NCBI GenBank assembly: GCA_029931995.1
Contig: JAOZQX010000126.1
Location: 1 to 5,378 of the forward strand
From: Bacteroidales bacterium
Lineage (GTDB): Bacteria; Bacteroidota; Bacteroidia; Bacteroidales; GCA-2711565
Length of the DNA: 5,378 nucleotides
Direction of reading: 5' to 3'
Shown here: piece by piece, positions 1 through 5,378 of the stretch
How positions within the stretch are numbered: the first letter of the stretch is position 1
How the letters are laid out: every line of letters begins with the position of its first letter
The notes under the pieces: model-generated
The model's input: the letters and a program-made list of their open reading frames with translations, nothing else
Databases searched by the model: none
What the model was told of the DNA's origin: nothing
Translations under genes and position numbers: made by a program

Positions 1-1
1 A

Positions 2-643
2 GGTTTCAGTTTCGTTGGCTAAAACAAACATTTTAGCAATATGTTTTACATACTCTGTTCTAATTTCTTGTGAGCGTTCATCGTCATTTGTAAAATAGCT
101 AACATCTGGTAAACCAATACCGGCTTGTGCTAAATAATAACTTAGTTTTGAATTATCGGCTAGATCCTGTTCAACACCTCCACCAAAAAATGGACTTATC
201 CCATGTAACTGCATATAAACAATTACATCTAAAAGATCATCCAAATTATTGATATTATCGATTTTCTCAAATTCCGGTTGTAAAGGAGTGATTCCGGCAG
301 CATTGATTTTTTCAATATCCATTCCGGTAAAGTAAAAATCGCTGATTTGCTGGGCAGCAGTTCCTGGTTCAGCATTTTCAATGCTCGATACTTCTTTGAG
401 TATATTATTGATATCCGTTTTTGCTTTTTCTCTTAATTCAGTAAAAACATTGTACGAACTTTTATCTTCCGGGATTTCCAGAGTAGCTAAATACCCACCA
501 TTGGCATAACGGAAAAAATCATTACCTGGCTTAATAGTCAGATCCATACTAGTAGGATCAATTGCTGGTGTACTTGTTTTTTGAGCACAACCAAAGAAAA
601 GAAGTACAGCAATACTGCAAATCAATAAATTTTTAATTTTCAT
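2..643 (-). CDS. M13 family metalloendopeptidase lipoprotein, N-terminal part (3' end beyond the left edge)
   Basis: This is the N-terminal 214 codons of a zinc endopeptidase of the neprilysin/PepO family (M13), which cleaves peptides outside the cytoplasm. Residues 1-19 form a lipoprotein signal: MKIK, a hydrophobic stretch, then the lipobox LFFGC with Cys19 as the predicted lipid anchor. The mature N-terminus carries the M13 family hallmark KPGNDFFRYANGG (38-50), followed by the EIPED segment (56-60). A second family block, LAQAGIGLPDVSYF (171-184), precedes an EYVKHIAKMF helix (197-206). M13 proteins are usually about 670-700 residues, so roughly two thirds is missing here, including the HExxH and ExxxD zinc motifs; catalytic competence cannot be judged. 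The start is the ATG at 643, which places the signal peptide correctly; no Shine-Dalgarno sequence precedes it. Rubrerythrin lies 71 bases upstream on the same strand with no clear terminator between, so read-through is possible. The family call is strong; substrate and membrane face are inferred. Confidence 0.9.
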   Translation of the reverse strand, partial: MKIKNLLICSIAVLLFFGCAQKTSTPAIDPTSMDLTIKPGNDFFRYANGGYLATLEIPEDKSSYNVFTELREKAKTDINNILKEVSSIENAEPGTAAQQISDFYFTGMDIEKINAAGITPLQPEFEKIDNINNLDDLLDVIVYMQLHGISPFFGGGVEQDLADNSKLSYYLAQAGIGLPDVSYFTNDDERSQEIRTEYVKHIAKMFVLANETET

Positions 644-714
644 TTTTGTTTACGTTTGATTAATAAATTTGACTCGTAGAATTAAGCCGTGAAGATACAG
701 AAAAAACACAATTT

Positions 715-1290
715 TTAGTAATTACTAGCTTCAATTTCAAAATATGCCTGAGGGTGTTGGCAAGCCGGACACATTTTAAGGGCTTTTTTACCTTCGTGGA
801 GGAAACCGCAGTTACGGCATTTCCATACATAAGTTCCTTCTCTTTCAAATACTTTACCTTGTTCCAGATTGTCGTATAGTTTACGATATCTTTCTTCATG
901 CTCTTTTTCAACTTTTGCAATCATTTTAAAGGCTACGGCTACTTCTTTAAAACCTTCTTCTTCGGCAACTCGGGCAAACTCAGGATATAGTTCGGTCCAT
1001 TCTTCATTCTCTCCATCAGCAGCGGCTTTTAAATTTTCCATAGTTGTGCCAATTACACCGGCCGGATAAGCAGCAGTAATTTCAAGCATCCCGCCTTCTA
1101 AAAATTTGAAGAAGCGTTTTGCATGGGCTTTTTCATTAATGGCTGTATCCTCAAATATAGCTGCAATTTGCTCAAGGCCTTCTTTTTTGGCAACCTTAGC
1201 AAAATAGTTGTAACGCATGCGGGCTTGCGATTCGCCGGCAAATGACTTTAATAAGTTTTGTTCTGTTTTACTACCTTTTATACTTTTCAT
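715..1290 (-). CDS. rbr: Rubrerythrin (non-haem diiron peroxidase)
   Basis: Rubrerythrin reduces hydrogen peroxide to water in the cytoplasm of anaerobes and microaerophiles, taking electrons from NAD(P)H through a rubredoxin-type partner. At 191 residues it is the classical full length. The N-terminal four-helix ferritin-like domain (about 1-145) holds the diiron ligands: Glu20 (AGESQAR), Glu53 and His56 (NEKAH), Glu94 and Glu97 (GENEEW), and Glu128 and His131 (VEKEH). The C-terminal rubredoxin-like domain has Cys158/Cys161 (CRNC) and Cys174/Cys177 (CPAC) to bind one iron. All expected metal ligands are present, so it should be active. The start is the ATG at 1290, giving the usual MKS..KGSKTE..L N-terminus. 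The upstream leader is very AT-rich, with a one-mismatch -7-like element (TTTATTTG, minus strand, 1331-1324). A terminator at 1338-1367 separates it from the genes upstream, so it probably has its own promoter. Peroxide regulation is usual for the family but no operator is evident here. Confidence 0.97.
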   Translation of the reverse strand: MKSIKGSKTEQNLLKSFAGESQARMRYNYFAKVAKKEGLEQIAAIFEDTAINEKAHAKRFFKFLEGGMLEITAAYPAGVIGTTMENLKAAADGENEEWTELYPEFARVAEEEGFKEVAVAFKMIAKVEKEHEERYRKLYDNLEQGKVFEREGTYVWKCRNCGFLHEGKKALKMCPACQHPQAYFEIEASNY

Positions 1291-1337
1291 ATTATTATTC
1301 TTTTATGTTTTTACAATATTGATCAAATAAAAATAAT

Positions 1338-1367
1338 AAAAAAAGCTGCCTGTTAGGGCAGCTTTTT
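1338..1367 (-). terminator. Rho-independent terminator of the SnoaL-like gene pair
   Basis: Read on the minus strand, a GC-rich stem GGCAGC/GCTGCC (1357-1362 with 1345-1350) is extended by five A:T pairs. It closes a six-base loop and runs into seven T residues (1344-1338) and further T-rich sequence. It lies 30 bases beyond the stop of the minus-strand gene at 1398-1883, and is the right orientation and distance to end that transcript before rubrerythrin. The complementary strand also ends in five T residues, so it could work both ways, but no plus-strand gene enters it. Confidence 0.85.
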
Positions 1368-1397
1368 AGAAAAAAATAGTTCTCAAATAATGGGAAG

Positions 1398-1883
1398 CTA
1401 TTGGCTTGGATACGAAAAATGCATTTGTACCATACGCCAATTCCCATTTCTCTTTTCTAATACACCTGTCCATCTGGCATTTTCCCAATTAACAGATTGC
1501 CCATCCCACTCATTCATATCATTTAAGCGGCAATAATACCAAGCTACCTTCCCATCTTCCGATAAGTTAATATGCATATCCCAGGTTTCATAGCTTACGT
1601 GTTTAAATCGATCATCCAACCAAAATTGTTCTGCTTCTCTAAACTTCTCAATACCAATAGCAACATAATCGCGCGGATGAACTTCTAAATAATTCTCGTC
1701 ATCGGCGATAATACTATAAAGAAGAGTAGTGTCTTTTTCTTTAGCCCAGGCAATGGTGTTATGAATAGTTGACTGAACGATTGCTTTTTCTTTATTAAAA
1801 TCAGCTATTTTATTGTCCTTGCTTTGCTGACAAGAAAATAAAATTATGCTTAATAATAGGATTGTAATTGAATTTTTAATCAT
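1398..1883 (-). CDS. SnoaL/NTF2-like predicted lipoprotein (downstream copy of a tandem pair)
   Basis: This is a small envelope protein of 161 residues with an NTF2-like cone fold of the SnoaL_3/ketosteroid-isomerase-like type; such domains bind small ligands or serve as accessory domains, and no specific reaction can be assigned. Residues 1-18 are a lipoprotein signal ending in ILFSC (Cys18). The fold is suggested by an N-terminal helix (33-50, ending WAKEKD), the segment INLSEDGKVAWYYC (105-118), the EWDG turn (125-128), and the C-terminal strand pair RWTGVL (137-142) and NWRMVQMHFS (148-157). The frame stays open to an ATG at 1949, but that start would overlap the upstream gene and add 22 non-signal residues before the hydrophobic stretch. 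The ATG at 1883 restores a proper signal peptide and leaves a 16-base gap. It is about 40% identical (hand alignment) to the gene at 1900-2397, and the two likely form an operon ending at the terminator at 1338-1367. Confidence 0.82.
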   Translation of the reverse strand: MIKNSITILLLSIILFSCQQSKDNKIADFNKEKAIVQSTIHNTIAWAKEKDTTLLYSIIADDENYLEVHPRDYVAIGIEKFREAEQFWLDDRFKHVSYETWDMHINLSEDGKVAWYYCRLNDMNEWDGQSVNWENARWTGVLEKRNGNWRMVQMHFSYPSQ

Positions 1884-1899
1884 AATATTTAGGTTTTGT

Positions 1900-2397
1900 T
1901 TAATTTTCTGAGGCAAATGAAAAGTGGTGTTGTGCAATTCGCCACTCATTGTTTGTTTTAATTAAAACACCAGTCCATCTTGAATTGATCCAGCTGATTC
2001 GATTTCCATCCCACTCACCAATATCATCAATATAACAGAAAAACCAAGCAGTATTTCCTGTGTTTGAGATGTTAATTCTTAATTTTTTTATTTCATGCCC
2101 GATGGCTTTAAATCGTGGGTCAGCCCATATTTTACTACTTTCCTTCACTTCATCTATCCCAAATTTCACCATATTATAGGGTGTGATTGATCGAAAGCTT
2201 GAATCATTTACTATACAGCTGTAAAATAAATCAAAGTCTTTTTCAATAGCCCATCCAAAGGTGTTATTAAGGGTTTGAGTAATTTTTTTTTCCGACTCAG
2301 TATTTACCTTTTTATTATTTTGTTGCATGCACGAATACATCATTACTATAAAAATGAAAGATGTAAATGGTATGATGATTTTGTAGTTTGTTTTCAT
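1900..2397 (-). CDS. SnoaL/NTF2-like predicted lipoprotein (upstream copy of a tandem pair)
   Basis: This 165-residue exported protein is a paralogue of its downstream neighbour. Residues 1-23 form a signal: MKTNYK, a hydrophobic run, then a non-classical lipobox VMMYSC (Cys23), so lipidation is likely but less certain than in the other copy. Features shared with the neighbour include WAIEKD (49-54), FYS (58-60), P73, FGI (79-81), W91, RFK (95-97), INIS (108-111), AWFFC (117-121), GEWDG (127-131), RWTGVL (140-145) and EWRIAQHHFS (151-160). The conserved tail fits the last strands of a SnoaL_3-type NTF2 fold. The function is unknown: there is no recognisable catalytic motif, although the strictly shared Trp, Arg and His residues probably line the pocket. 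It is divergent from the AraC-type regulator across a 125-bp region with direct repeats close to this start, so control by that regulator is plausible. The start is the ATG at 2397, without a Shine-Dalgarno sequence. Confidence 0.82.
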   Translation of the reverse strand: MKTNYKIIIPFTSFIFIVMMYSCMQQNNKKVNTESEKKITQTLNNTFGWAIEKDFDLFYSCIVNDSSFRSITPYNMVKFGIDEVKESSKIWADPRFKAIGHEIKKLRINISNTGNTAWFFCYIDDIGEWDGNRISWINSRWTGVLIKTNNEWRIAQHHFSFASEN

Positions 2398-2410
2398 GCT
2401 TTAAATAATT

Positions 2411-2442
2411 ATTTGATAAATGTATGGTTGAATTTGATGAAT
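2411..2442. promoter_or_regulatory. Candidate operator: imperfect 11-bp direct repeat with 21-bp period
   Basis: ATTTGATAAAT (2411-2421) and ATTTGATGAAT (2432-2442) match at 10 of 11 positions, and their starts are 21 bp apart. That is two helical turns, so both copies face the same side of the DNA. AraC-family proteins commonly bind paired direct half-sites with about this period. The repeats sit 14-45 bases upstream of the start of the divergent SnoaL-like gene and about 80 bases upstream of the regulator gene. The region is AT-rich, so chance similarity is possible. Confidence 0.4.
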
Positions 2443-2463
2443 AAAGTCTTGTTTTATAAAGTC
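2441..2463. repeat. Perfect 8-bp direct repeat ATAAAGTC, 15-bp period
   Basis: ATAAAGTC occurs at 2441-2448 and again at 2456-2463, separated by seven bases (ttgtttt). It abuts the 21-bp-period repeat pair and lies between the two divergent genes. It could be part of a regulatory site, but the 15-bp period does not place both copies on the same helix face, so the role is uncertain. Confidence 0.35.
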
Positions 2464-2480
2464 GGAGATGTATTTTAAAA

Positions 2481-2488
2481 TAATTTTG
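2481..2488 (+). promoter_or_regulatory. Candidate -7 promoter element (TAATTTTG) for the AraC-type regulator operon
   Basis: TAATTTTG is an exact match to the Bacteroidota primary sigma factor -7 consensus TAnnTTTG and ends 34 bases before the ATG at 2523, which would give a short leader. No TTG is found at the expected -33 distance (about 2459-2461), so the promoter is either weak, dependent on an activator, or a chance match in AT-rich DNA. Confidence 0.4.
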
Positions 2489-2522
2489 TAAATTATCGTG
2501 CTTAAAAATTATAATTCAAGAG

Positions 2523-3656
2523 ATGAAGGAAATTGCTTTAATTGGATTTGTTCAGGCCTTATTTTTCGCAACTATTGTTTTCTTAAAAAGCCATAAAGAG
2601 AAGAAAGACTATTTGCTTTCTGTTTTTTTTGTTTTTCTGAGTTTTGAGTTGTTATATAGGTATTTACTCGAAAGTAATTCATTGGATCAAGCAGCTTGGT
2701 TTGTATTACTCGATATTGTTTACTGGGCTTTGTTTGGTCCATTGTTGATTCTTTATATCAATAGCCTTATAAATAAGAAATATAAATTTAGTAGCTGGGA
2801 GCTGCTGCACATATCTCCTTTACTGATAAGCTTATTTGCGATTTCAAAATATTTTTCTAACAGTAGTGATTATGCTTCATTTTACGAATATTTTGCAGTT
2901 GTAGGGGGAGTACATAAAGCCGCACTTTGGGTGTGGGAATTTGCATCATCTGTCTATCTTGTTTGGGCAATAATAAAAATCTTGAAACATAAAAAATTAG
3001 TTAAAAATTATTTTTCGGACCTGAGCCGGAAAGAACTAAACTGGTTATTATTCTTAACCATTGGTTTTGCAATATATATGTACGCTTCTTATCTTTCATG
3101 GGTGCTAAAGAGTTTTTCTGATTTCTCGTTTTCTTTCAAGTTCGTGGATGTATTGGGGGTGATTTTAACGGTTTATGTTTTTGTTTTGGGTGTTTTTGGT
3201 TACAAACAGGAGGGGGTATTTTTTGATAAGAGCATCTTAAATATAAATACAGGTTTAAATAGCTTGACTGAAAAAAAATATCTTAAAACAAGGCTGAATG
3301 AAGATGAATTGAAAAACTTGGTTCAATGCTTGAATAAGATTATGGATATGGAAAAACCATATCTTGATTGTGATTTAACAATACATGATTTGGCGAAAAA
3401 ATTAGATACTTCTTTACATAAGCTTTCACAAACTATAAATTTGTTATACAAGAAGAATTTTTTTGAATATATCAATTCCTATCGAGTGAATGAATTTAAA
3501 GAGATGCTGAAAGTGCCCACGAATGACAATCTAAAAATTGAATCATTAGCTTATGATTGCGGTTTTAGTTCGAAATCGGCTTTTTATGCCATATTTAAAA
3601 GATACACGAATATTACACCAACTCAGTATAAAAATAAATTGACTAAACTTAATTGA
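2523..3656 (+). CDS. Membrane-anchored AraC-family transcriptional regulator (7 TM helices plus HTH)
   Basis: This 377-residue protein joins a membrane sensor region to a cytoplasmic AraC/XylS DNA-binding domain, an architecture common in Bacteroidota. Seven hydrophobic helices can be read at about 4-21, 30-49, 58-80, 93-110, 131-153, 171-193 and 206-226. The Lys-rich loops (KSHKEKK at 22-28, NKKYK at 84-88, KILKHKKLVK at 152-161) alternate as the positive-inside rule predicts, giving an external N-terminus and an internal C-terminus. After a linker comes the double helix-turn-helix: the first about 284-310 (DLTIHDLAKKLDTSLHKLSQ), the second about 338-371, with the AraC signature pattern A..CGFSS.S.FY..FKR...ITP.QY (343-369). 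It has no periplasmic ligand domain, so the signal is probably read in or at the membrane. The start is the ATG at 2523. The stop is separated from the next ATG by one base, implying co-transcription and probably coupled translation. The divergent lipoprotein genes and its own promoter are likely targets, by inference. Confidence 0.93.
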   Translation: MKEIALIGFVQALFFATIVFLKSHKEKKDYLLSVFFVFLSFELLYRYLLESNSLDQAAWFVLLDIVYWALFGPLLILYINSLINKKYKFSSWELLHISPLLISLFAISKYFSNSSDYASFYEYFAVVGGVHKAALWVWEFASSVYLVWAIIKILKHKKLVKNYFSDLSRKELNWLLFLTIGFAIYMYASYLSWVLKSFSDFSFSFKFVDVLGVILTVYVFVLGVFGYKQEGVFFDKSILNINTGLNSLTEKKYLKTRLNEDELKNLVQCLNKIMDMEKPYLDCDLTIHDLAKKLDTSLHKLSQTINLLYKKNFFEYINSYRVNEFKEMLKVPTNDNLKIESLAYDCGFSSKSAFYAIFKRYTNITPTQYKNKLTKLN

Positions 3657-3657
3657 C

Positions 3658-4602
3658 ATGAAAAAGGCTCTATTATTAACAGTTCTTATTTTTATTGCAC
3701 TTATTTCTTTCTCTCAAAGTACCATTGAGGATTTTCCAACAGTAAAAGGTCGATATTTTGGACAAAAGGCTCCTGCATCAGTCCCTGAGATTTTTGCGCC
3801 AAAAATTATTTCTTTTGATGATAAATCATCGGGTTGTTCTGCTTTTAATGCCAACGGAACAATGTTCGTTTTTAAAAGAGCTAACTCAGCGGAACCAGGC
3901 ATTATTTATATAACGGAGTTAAAAAAAGGAAGCTGGACAAAGCCCTATAAAGCACCCTTTGATAGTGAGTATCAAGATGGCGATTTTACATTATCTCCTG
4001 ATGGTAAAAAACTCTTTATGTCATCCAGAAGGCCAACCCAAAAAAATGGTGAAGCTTTAACTGAGAGTAATATTTGGGTAGTGGATTATAATAAAGGTAG
4101 GTGGGGAGAACCAGTCTTGCTTAACTCTCCTGTTAACTCAGATAAACATGAAAGCTATGCATCTGTTGCATCCAATGGCAATTTATATTTCTTTGCTCGC
4201 GATCGTGGTGGATATGGACAATCCGATATGTTTGTATCAAAAATGCAAGACGGTGCTTATAATAGTATAATTAATATGGGCTCAACCTTTAACACATCTG
4301 CACATGAATGGGATCCGTTTATTGCTTCTGACGAAAGTTATTTGATATTTTGTTCAACAAAAGAAGGTGGCTATGGACGAGACGATTTATATATTAGTTT
4401 CCGGAAAAAGGATTATTCCTGGACTGAGCCTGTAAATATGGGCGAGTGCTTTAATTCCGCTGAGTCTGAAAATCGTCCCTATGTTACTCTTGATGAGAGA
4501 TTTTTATTTTTTACCAGTATTAAAACCGGGAAAAGGCATATTTACTGGGTTAAGGCAGAAGTCTTAGAAGATTTTAAACCGGATTATTTGAAAGAATATT
4601 AA
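3658..4602 (+). CDS. Secreted PD40 (WD40-like/TolB-type) beta-propeller protein
   Basis: This is a 314-residue exported protein with a signal peptide (MKKALLLTVL.., about 1-20, cleavage probably after the FSQ region; no lipobox Cys). The mature part opens with the segment YFGQKAPASVPEIFAPKIIS (33-52), characteristic of a Bacteroidota PD40 family. Propeller-blade motifs of the TolB type follow: FNANGTMFVFKR (63-74), SPDGKKLFMSSRR (113-125), SNGNLYFFARDRGG (172-185), SDESYLIFCSTKEGG (224-238) and LDERFLFFTS (278-287). Between them are W-x-EP elements (149-152, 255-258) and S/D-DMF/DLY strands. No catalytic residues are recognisable, so a binding or sensing role is more likely than an enzymatic one. 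It begins one base after the stop of the membrane AraC-type regulator, so the two are almost certainly one operon. A partnership, such as an envelope ligand sensor feeding the regulator, is inferred only. No hairpin terminator is visible after the stop. Confidence 0.9.
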   Translation: MKKALLLTVLIFIALISFSQSTIEDFPTVKGRYFGQKAPASVPEIFAPKIISFDDKSSGCSAFNANGTMFVFKRANSAEPGIIYITELKKGSWTKPYKAPFDSEYQDGDFTLSPDGKKLFMSSRRPTQKNGEALTESNIWVVDYNKGRWGEPVLLNSPVNSDKHESYASVASNGNLYFFARDRGGYGQSDMFVSKMQDGAYNSIINMGSTFNTSAHEWDPFIASDESYLIFCSTKEGGYGRDDLYISFRKKDYSWTEPVNMGECFNSAESENRPYVTLDERFLFFTSIKTGKRHIYWVKAEVLEDFKPDYLKEY

Positions 4603-4640
4603 GCAATATCTGTCATTTCTTACTCCTTAAATGGGATTCT

Positions 4641-4661
4641 ATTCATAAATTCATAAATTTG
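4641..4661 (+). promoter_or_regulatory. Candidate promoter of the M28 peptidase gene, with a tandem repeat
   Basis: TAAATTTG (4654-4661) matches the Bacteroidota -7 consensus TAnnTTTG exactly and ends 19 bases before the ATG at 4681. It overlaps the end of two head-to-tail copies of ATTCATAA (4641-4648 and 4649-4656). No TTG lies at the -33 distance. It suggests that the peptidase can be transcribed independently of the upstream regulator and propeller genes. Confidence 0.45.
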
Positions 4662-4678
4662 AGAATATAAACTCTCAA
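4659..4678. promoter_or_regulatory. Inverted repeat TTGAGA-N8-TCTCAA immediately before the M28 start codon
   Basis: TTGAGA (4659-4664) and TCTCAA (4673-4678) are perfect inverted copies around an eight-base centre (atataaac). They end two bases before the ATG at 4681 and overlap the -7-like element. They could be an operator at the transcription start, or a small hairpin near the ribosome-binding region. With only six base pairs and three G:C pairs, chance is possible. Confidence 0.3.
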
Positions 4679-4680
4679 TT

Positions 4681-5378
4681 ATGAAAAAGACATTCCTTTT
4701 CCGTTTAATCTTTATTGCATTAATAATTTTCTCTTTTTTCCTTTCTTTATGGATGTTTAAGGCTCCAAAGCCTCTGCCAATGAATTTGGTGCAGGAGAAA
4801 TTTTCAGTTGATAGAGCCTTTGAGCATATTGACCAAATTGCTCGCTGTCCACATTCGATGGCTACATTAGAGCATGAGCGTGTTCGTCAATATATTTTTG
4901 ATGAACTTGAAAAGTTAGGTTTGGAAACATCCATACAATCAACCACTGCGATGTATGATTTTCGTGGGAGTGTAAGTGCCGGATATGTACATAATGTGAT
5001 TGCTGTGTTGAAGGGTAGGGAAGTTGGAAAATCGATTTTGGTAACAGCGCATTACGATTCGCAGCCAAATACGCTCGGAGCAGCTGATGATGGAGCAGCT
5101 GTTGCTGCAATTATTGAATCGGCACGAGCATTGTCAAAATATCCTGCATTAAAAAATGATGTAATATTTTTAATTTCAGATGGCGAAGAAGCAGGATTGT
5201 TTGGTGCAAAAGCTTTTGCTGAACAACACCCTCTAATGAAAAATGTGGGCTTAGTTTTAAATTTAGAAGCCCGTGGTACTTCAGGCCCATCCTACACTTA
5301 TGAAGTGAGTCCCGAAAATGGTTGGATTATGCGCGAATATGTCAAGGCCACTAGATATCCGGTAGCCTCAAGTTTGGT
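4681..5378 (+). CDS. Membrane-anchored M28 family zinc peptidase, N-terminal part (3' end beyond the right edge)
   Basis: The first 232 codons encode an aminopeptidase-like M28 metalloprotease. One hydrophobic helix (about 5-26, after MKKT) anchors it, with the catalytic domain outside the cytoplasm. Family metal-site residues are in order: His124 and Asp126 in AHYDS, Asp136 in GAADDGAA (bridging zinc ligand), Glu169 as the general base and Glu170 as a zinc ligand in DGEEAGLFG, and Glu196 in LNLEARGTSGPS. In Aeromonas-type M28 enzymes the last ligand is Asp; Glu followed by ARGTSGP resembles the multi-spanning subfamily related to yeast vacuolar Pff1 and animal ERMP1. The last ligand (His) and any C-terminal membrane helices lie off the window. 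The start is the ATG at 4681, which gives the membrane signal; no Shine-Dalgarno sequence is present. A probable promoter lies in the 78-base gap upstream. The family call is strong; the subfamily and substrate are inferred. Confidence 0.92.
   Translation, partial: MKKTFLFRLIFIALIIFSFFLSLWMFKAPKPLPMNLVQEKFSVDRAFEHIDQIARCPHSMATLEHERVRQYIFDELEKLGLETSIQSTTAMYDFRGSVSAGYVHNVIAVLKGREVGKSILVTAHYDSQPNTLGAADDGAAVAAIIESARALSKYPALKNDVIFLISDGEEAGLFGAKAFAEQHPLMKNVGLVLNLEARGTSGPSYTYEVSPENGWIMREYVKATRYPVASSL

Noticed and set aside
644..714. Possible separate promoter for the M13 peptidase
   Set aside because: No TAnnTTTG element or TTG at suitable spacing could be found on the minus strand in this gap.
716..727. 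Perfect 12-bp palindrome TAGTAATTACTA spanning the rubrerythrin stop codon, followed on the minus strand by a T-rich stretch
   Set aside because: It has no loop and only two G:C pairs, and the T run does not follow directly, so it is not a credible terminator; most of it is fixed by the last codons.
660..1069. Open frames on both strands over rubrerythrin (minus 660-920 and plus 869-1069)
   Set aside because: Both lie over the clearly coding rubrerythrin frame, have no family features and are shadows of it.
1884..1949. Upstream ATG (1949) that would extend the downstream SnoaL-like gene by 22 residues
   Set aside because: It would overlap the end of the upstream gene and bury the lipoprotein signal behind a polar extension; the ATG at 1883 gives a normal signal peptide.
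2275..2478. Plus-strand frame of 67 codons across the start of the upstream SnoaL-like gene and the divergent region
   Set aside because: It is antisense to a recognisable signal-peptide region, its composition simply reflects AT-rich DNA, and it would run through the candidate operator.
3714..3902. Minus-strand frame of 62 codons inside the propeller gene
   Set aside because: Antisense to a convincing PD40 coding region, with no promoter or domain of its own.
4862..5110. Minus-strand frame of 82 codons inside the M28 peptidase gene
   Set aside because: Antisense to the M28 catalytic motifs; its Gln/His-rich composition is typical of a shadow frame.

Overview
The window looks like a chromosomal segment of a Bacteroidota bacterium. 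The signs are AT-rich DNA, start codons without Shine-Dalgarno sequences, Bacteroidota-type -7 promoter elements (TAnnTTTG), several predicted lipoproteins, a seven-helix membrane AraC-type regulator and a PD40 beta-propeller protein. A complete rubrerythrin points to an anaerobic or microaerophilic lifestyle. A marine or intestinal Bacteroidales/Marinilabiliales-like lineage is plausible, but the sequence does not fix the genus.

Layout. On the minus strand from the left edge: the N-terminal third of an M13 (neprilysin/PepO-like) metallopeptidase lipoprotein (2-643), rubrerythrin (715-1290), an intrinsic terminator (1338-1367), and a tandem pair of paralogous SnoaL/NTF2-like predicted lipoproteins (1398-1883 and 1900-2397). 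A 125-bp divergent intergenic region (2398-2522) carries two sets of direct repeats and a -7-like element. On the plus strand: a membrane-anchored AraC-family regulator (2523-3656), a secreted PD40 beta-propeller protein that starts one base after the regulator's stop (3658-4602), and, behind its own probable promoter, the N-terminal part of a membrane-anchored M28 zinc peptidase (4681 to the right edge). No intergenic gap exceeds 300 bases. I saw no tRNA, rRNA, CRISPR array, insertion sequence or attachment site.

How the parts may work together. Rubrerythrin handles peroxide in the cytoplasm, and the two peptidases act in the cell envelope; these look like ordinary housekeeping or accessory genes. 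The most coherent unit is the centre. A membrane regulator with a cytoplasmic DNA-binding domain is tightly coupled to an exported beta-propeller protein and is divergent from two duplicated envelope SnoaL-like lipoproteins. The shared intergenic region contains a 10-of-11 direct repeat with a 21-bp period, a spacing that suits an AraC-type protein. An envelope-sensing regulatory module is a reasonable hypothesis, but nothing here proves the ligand, the targets or the function of the lipoproteins.
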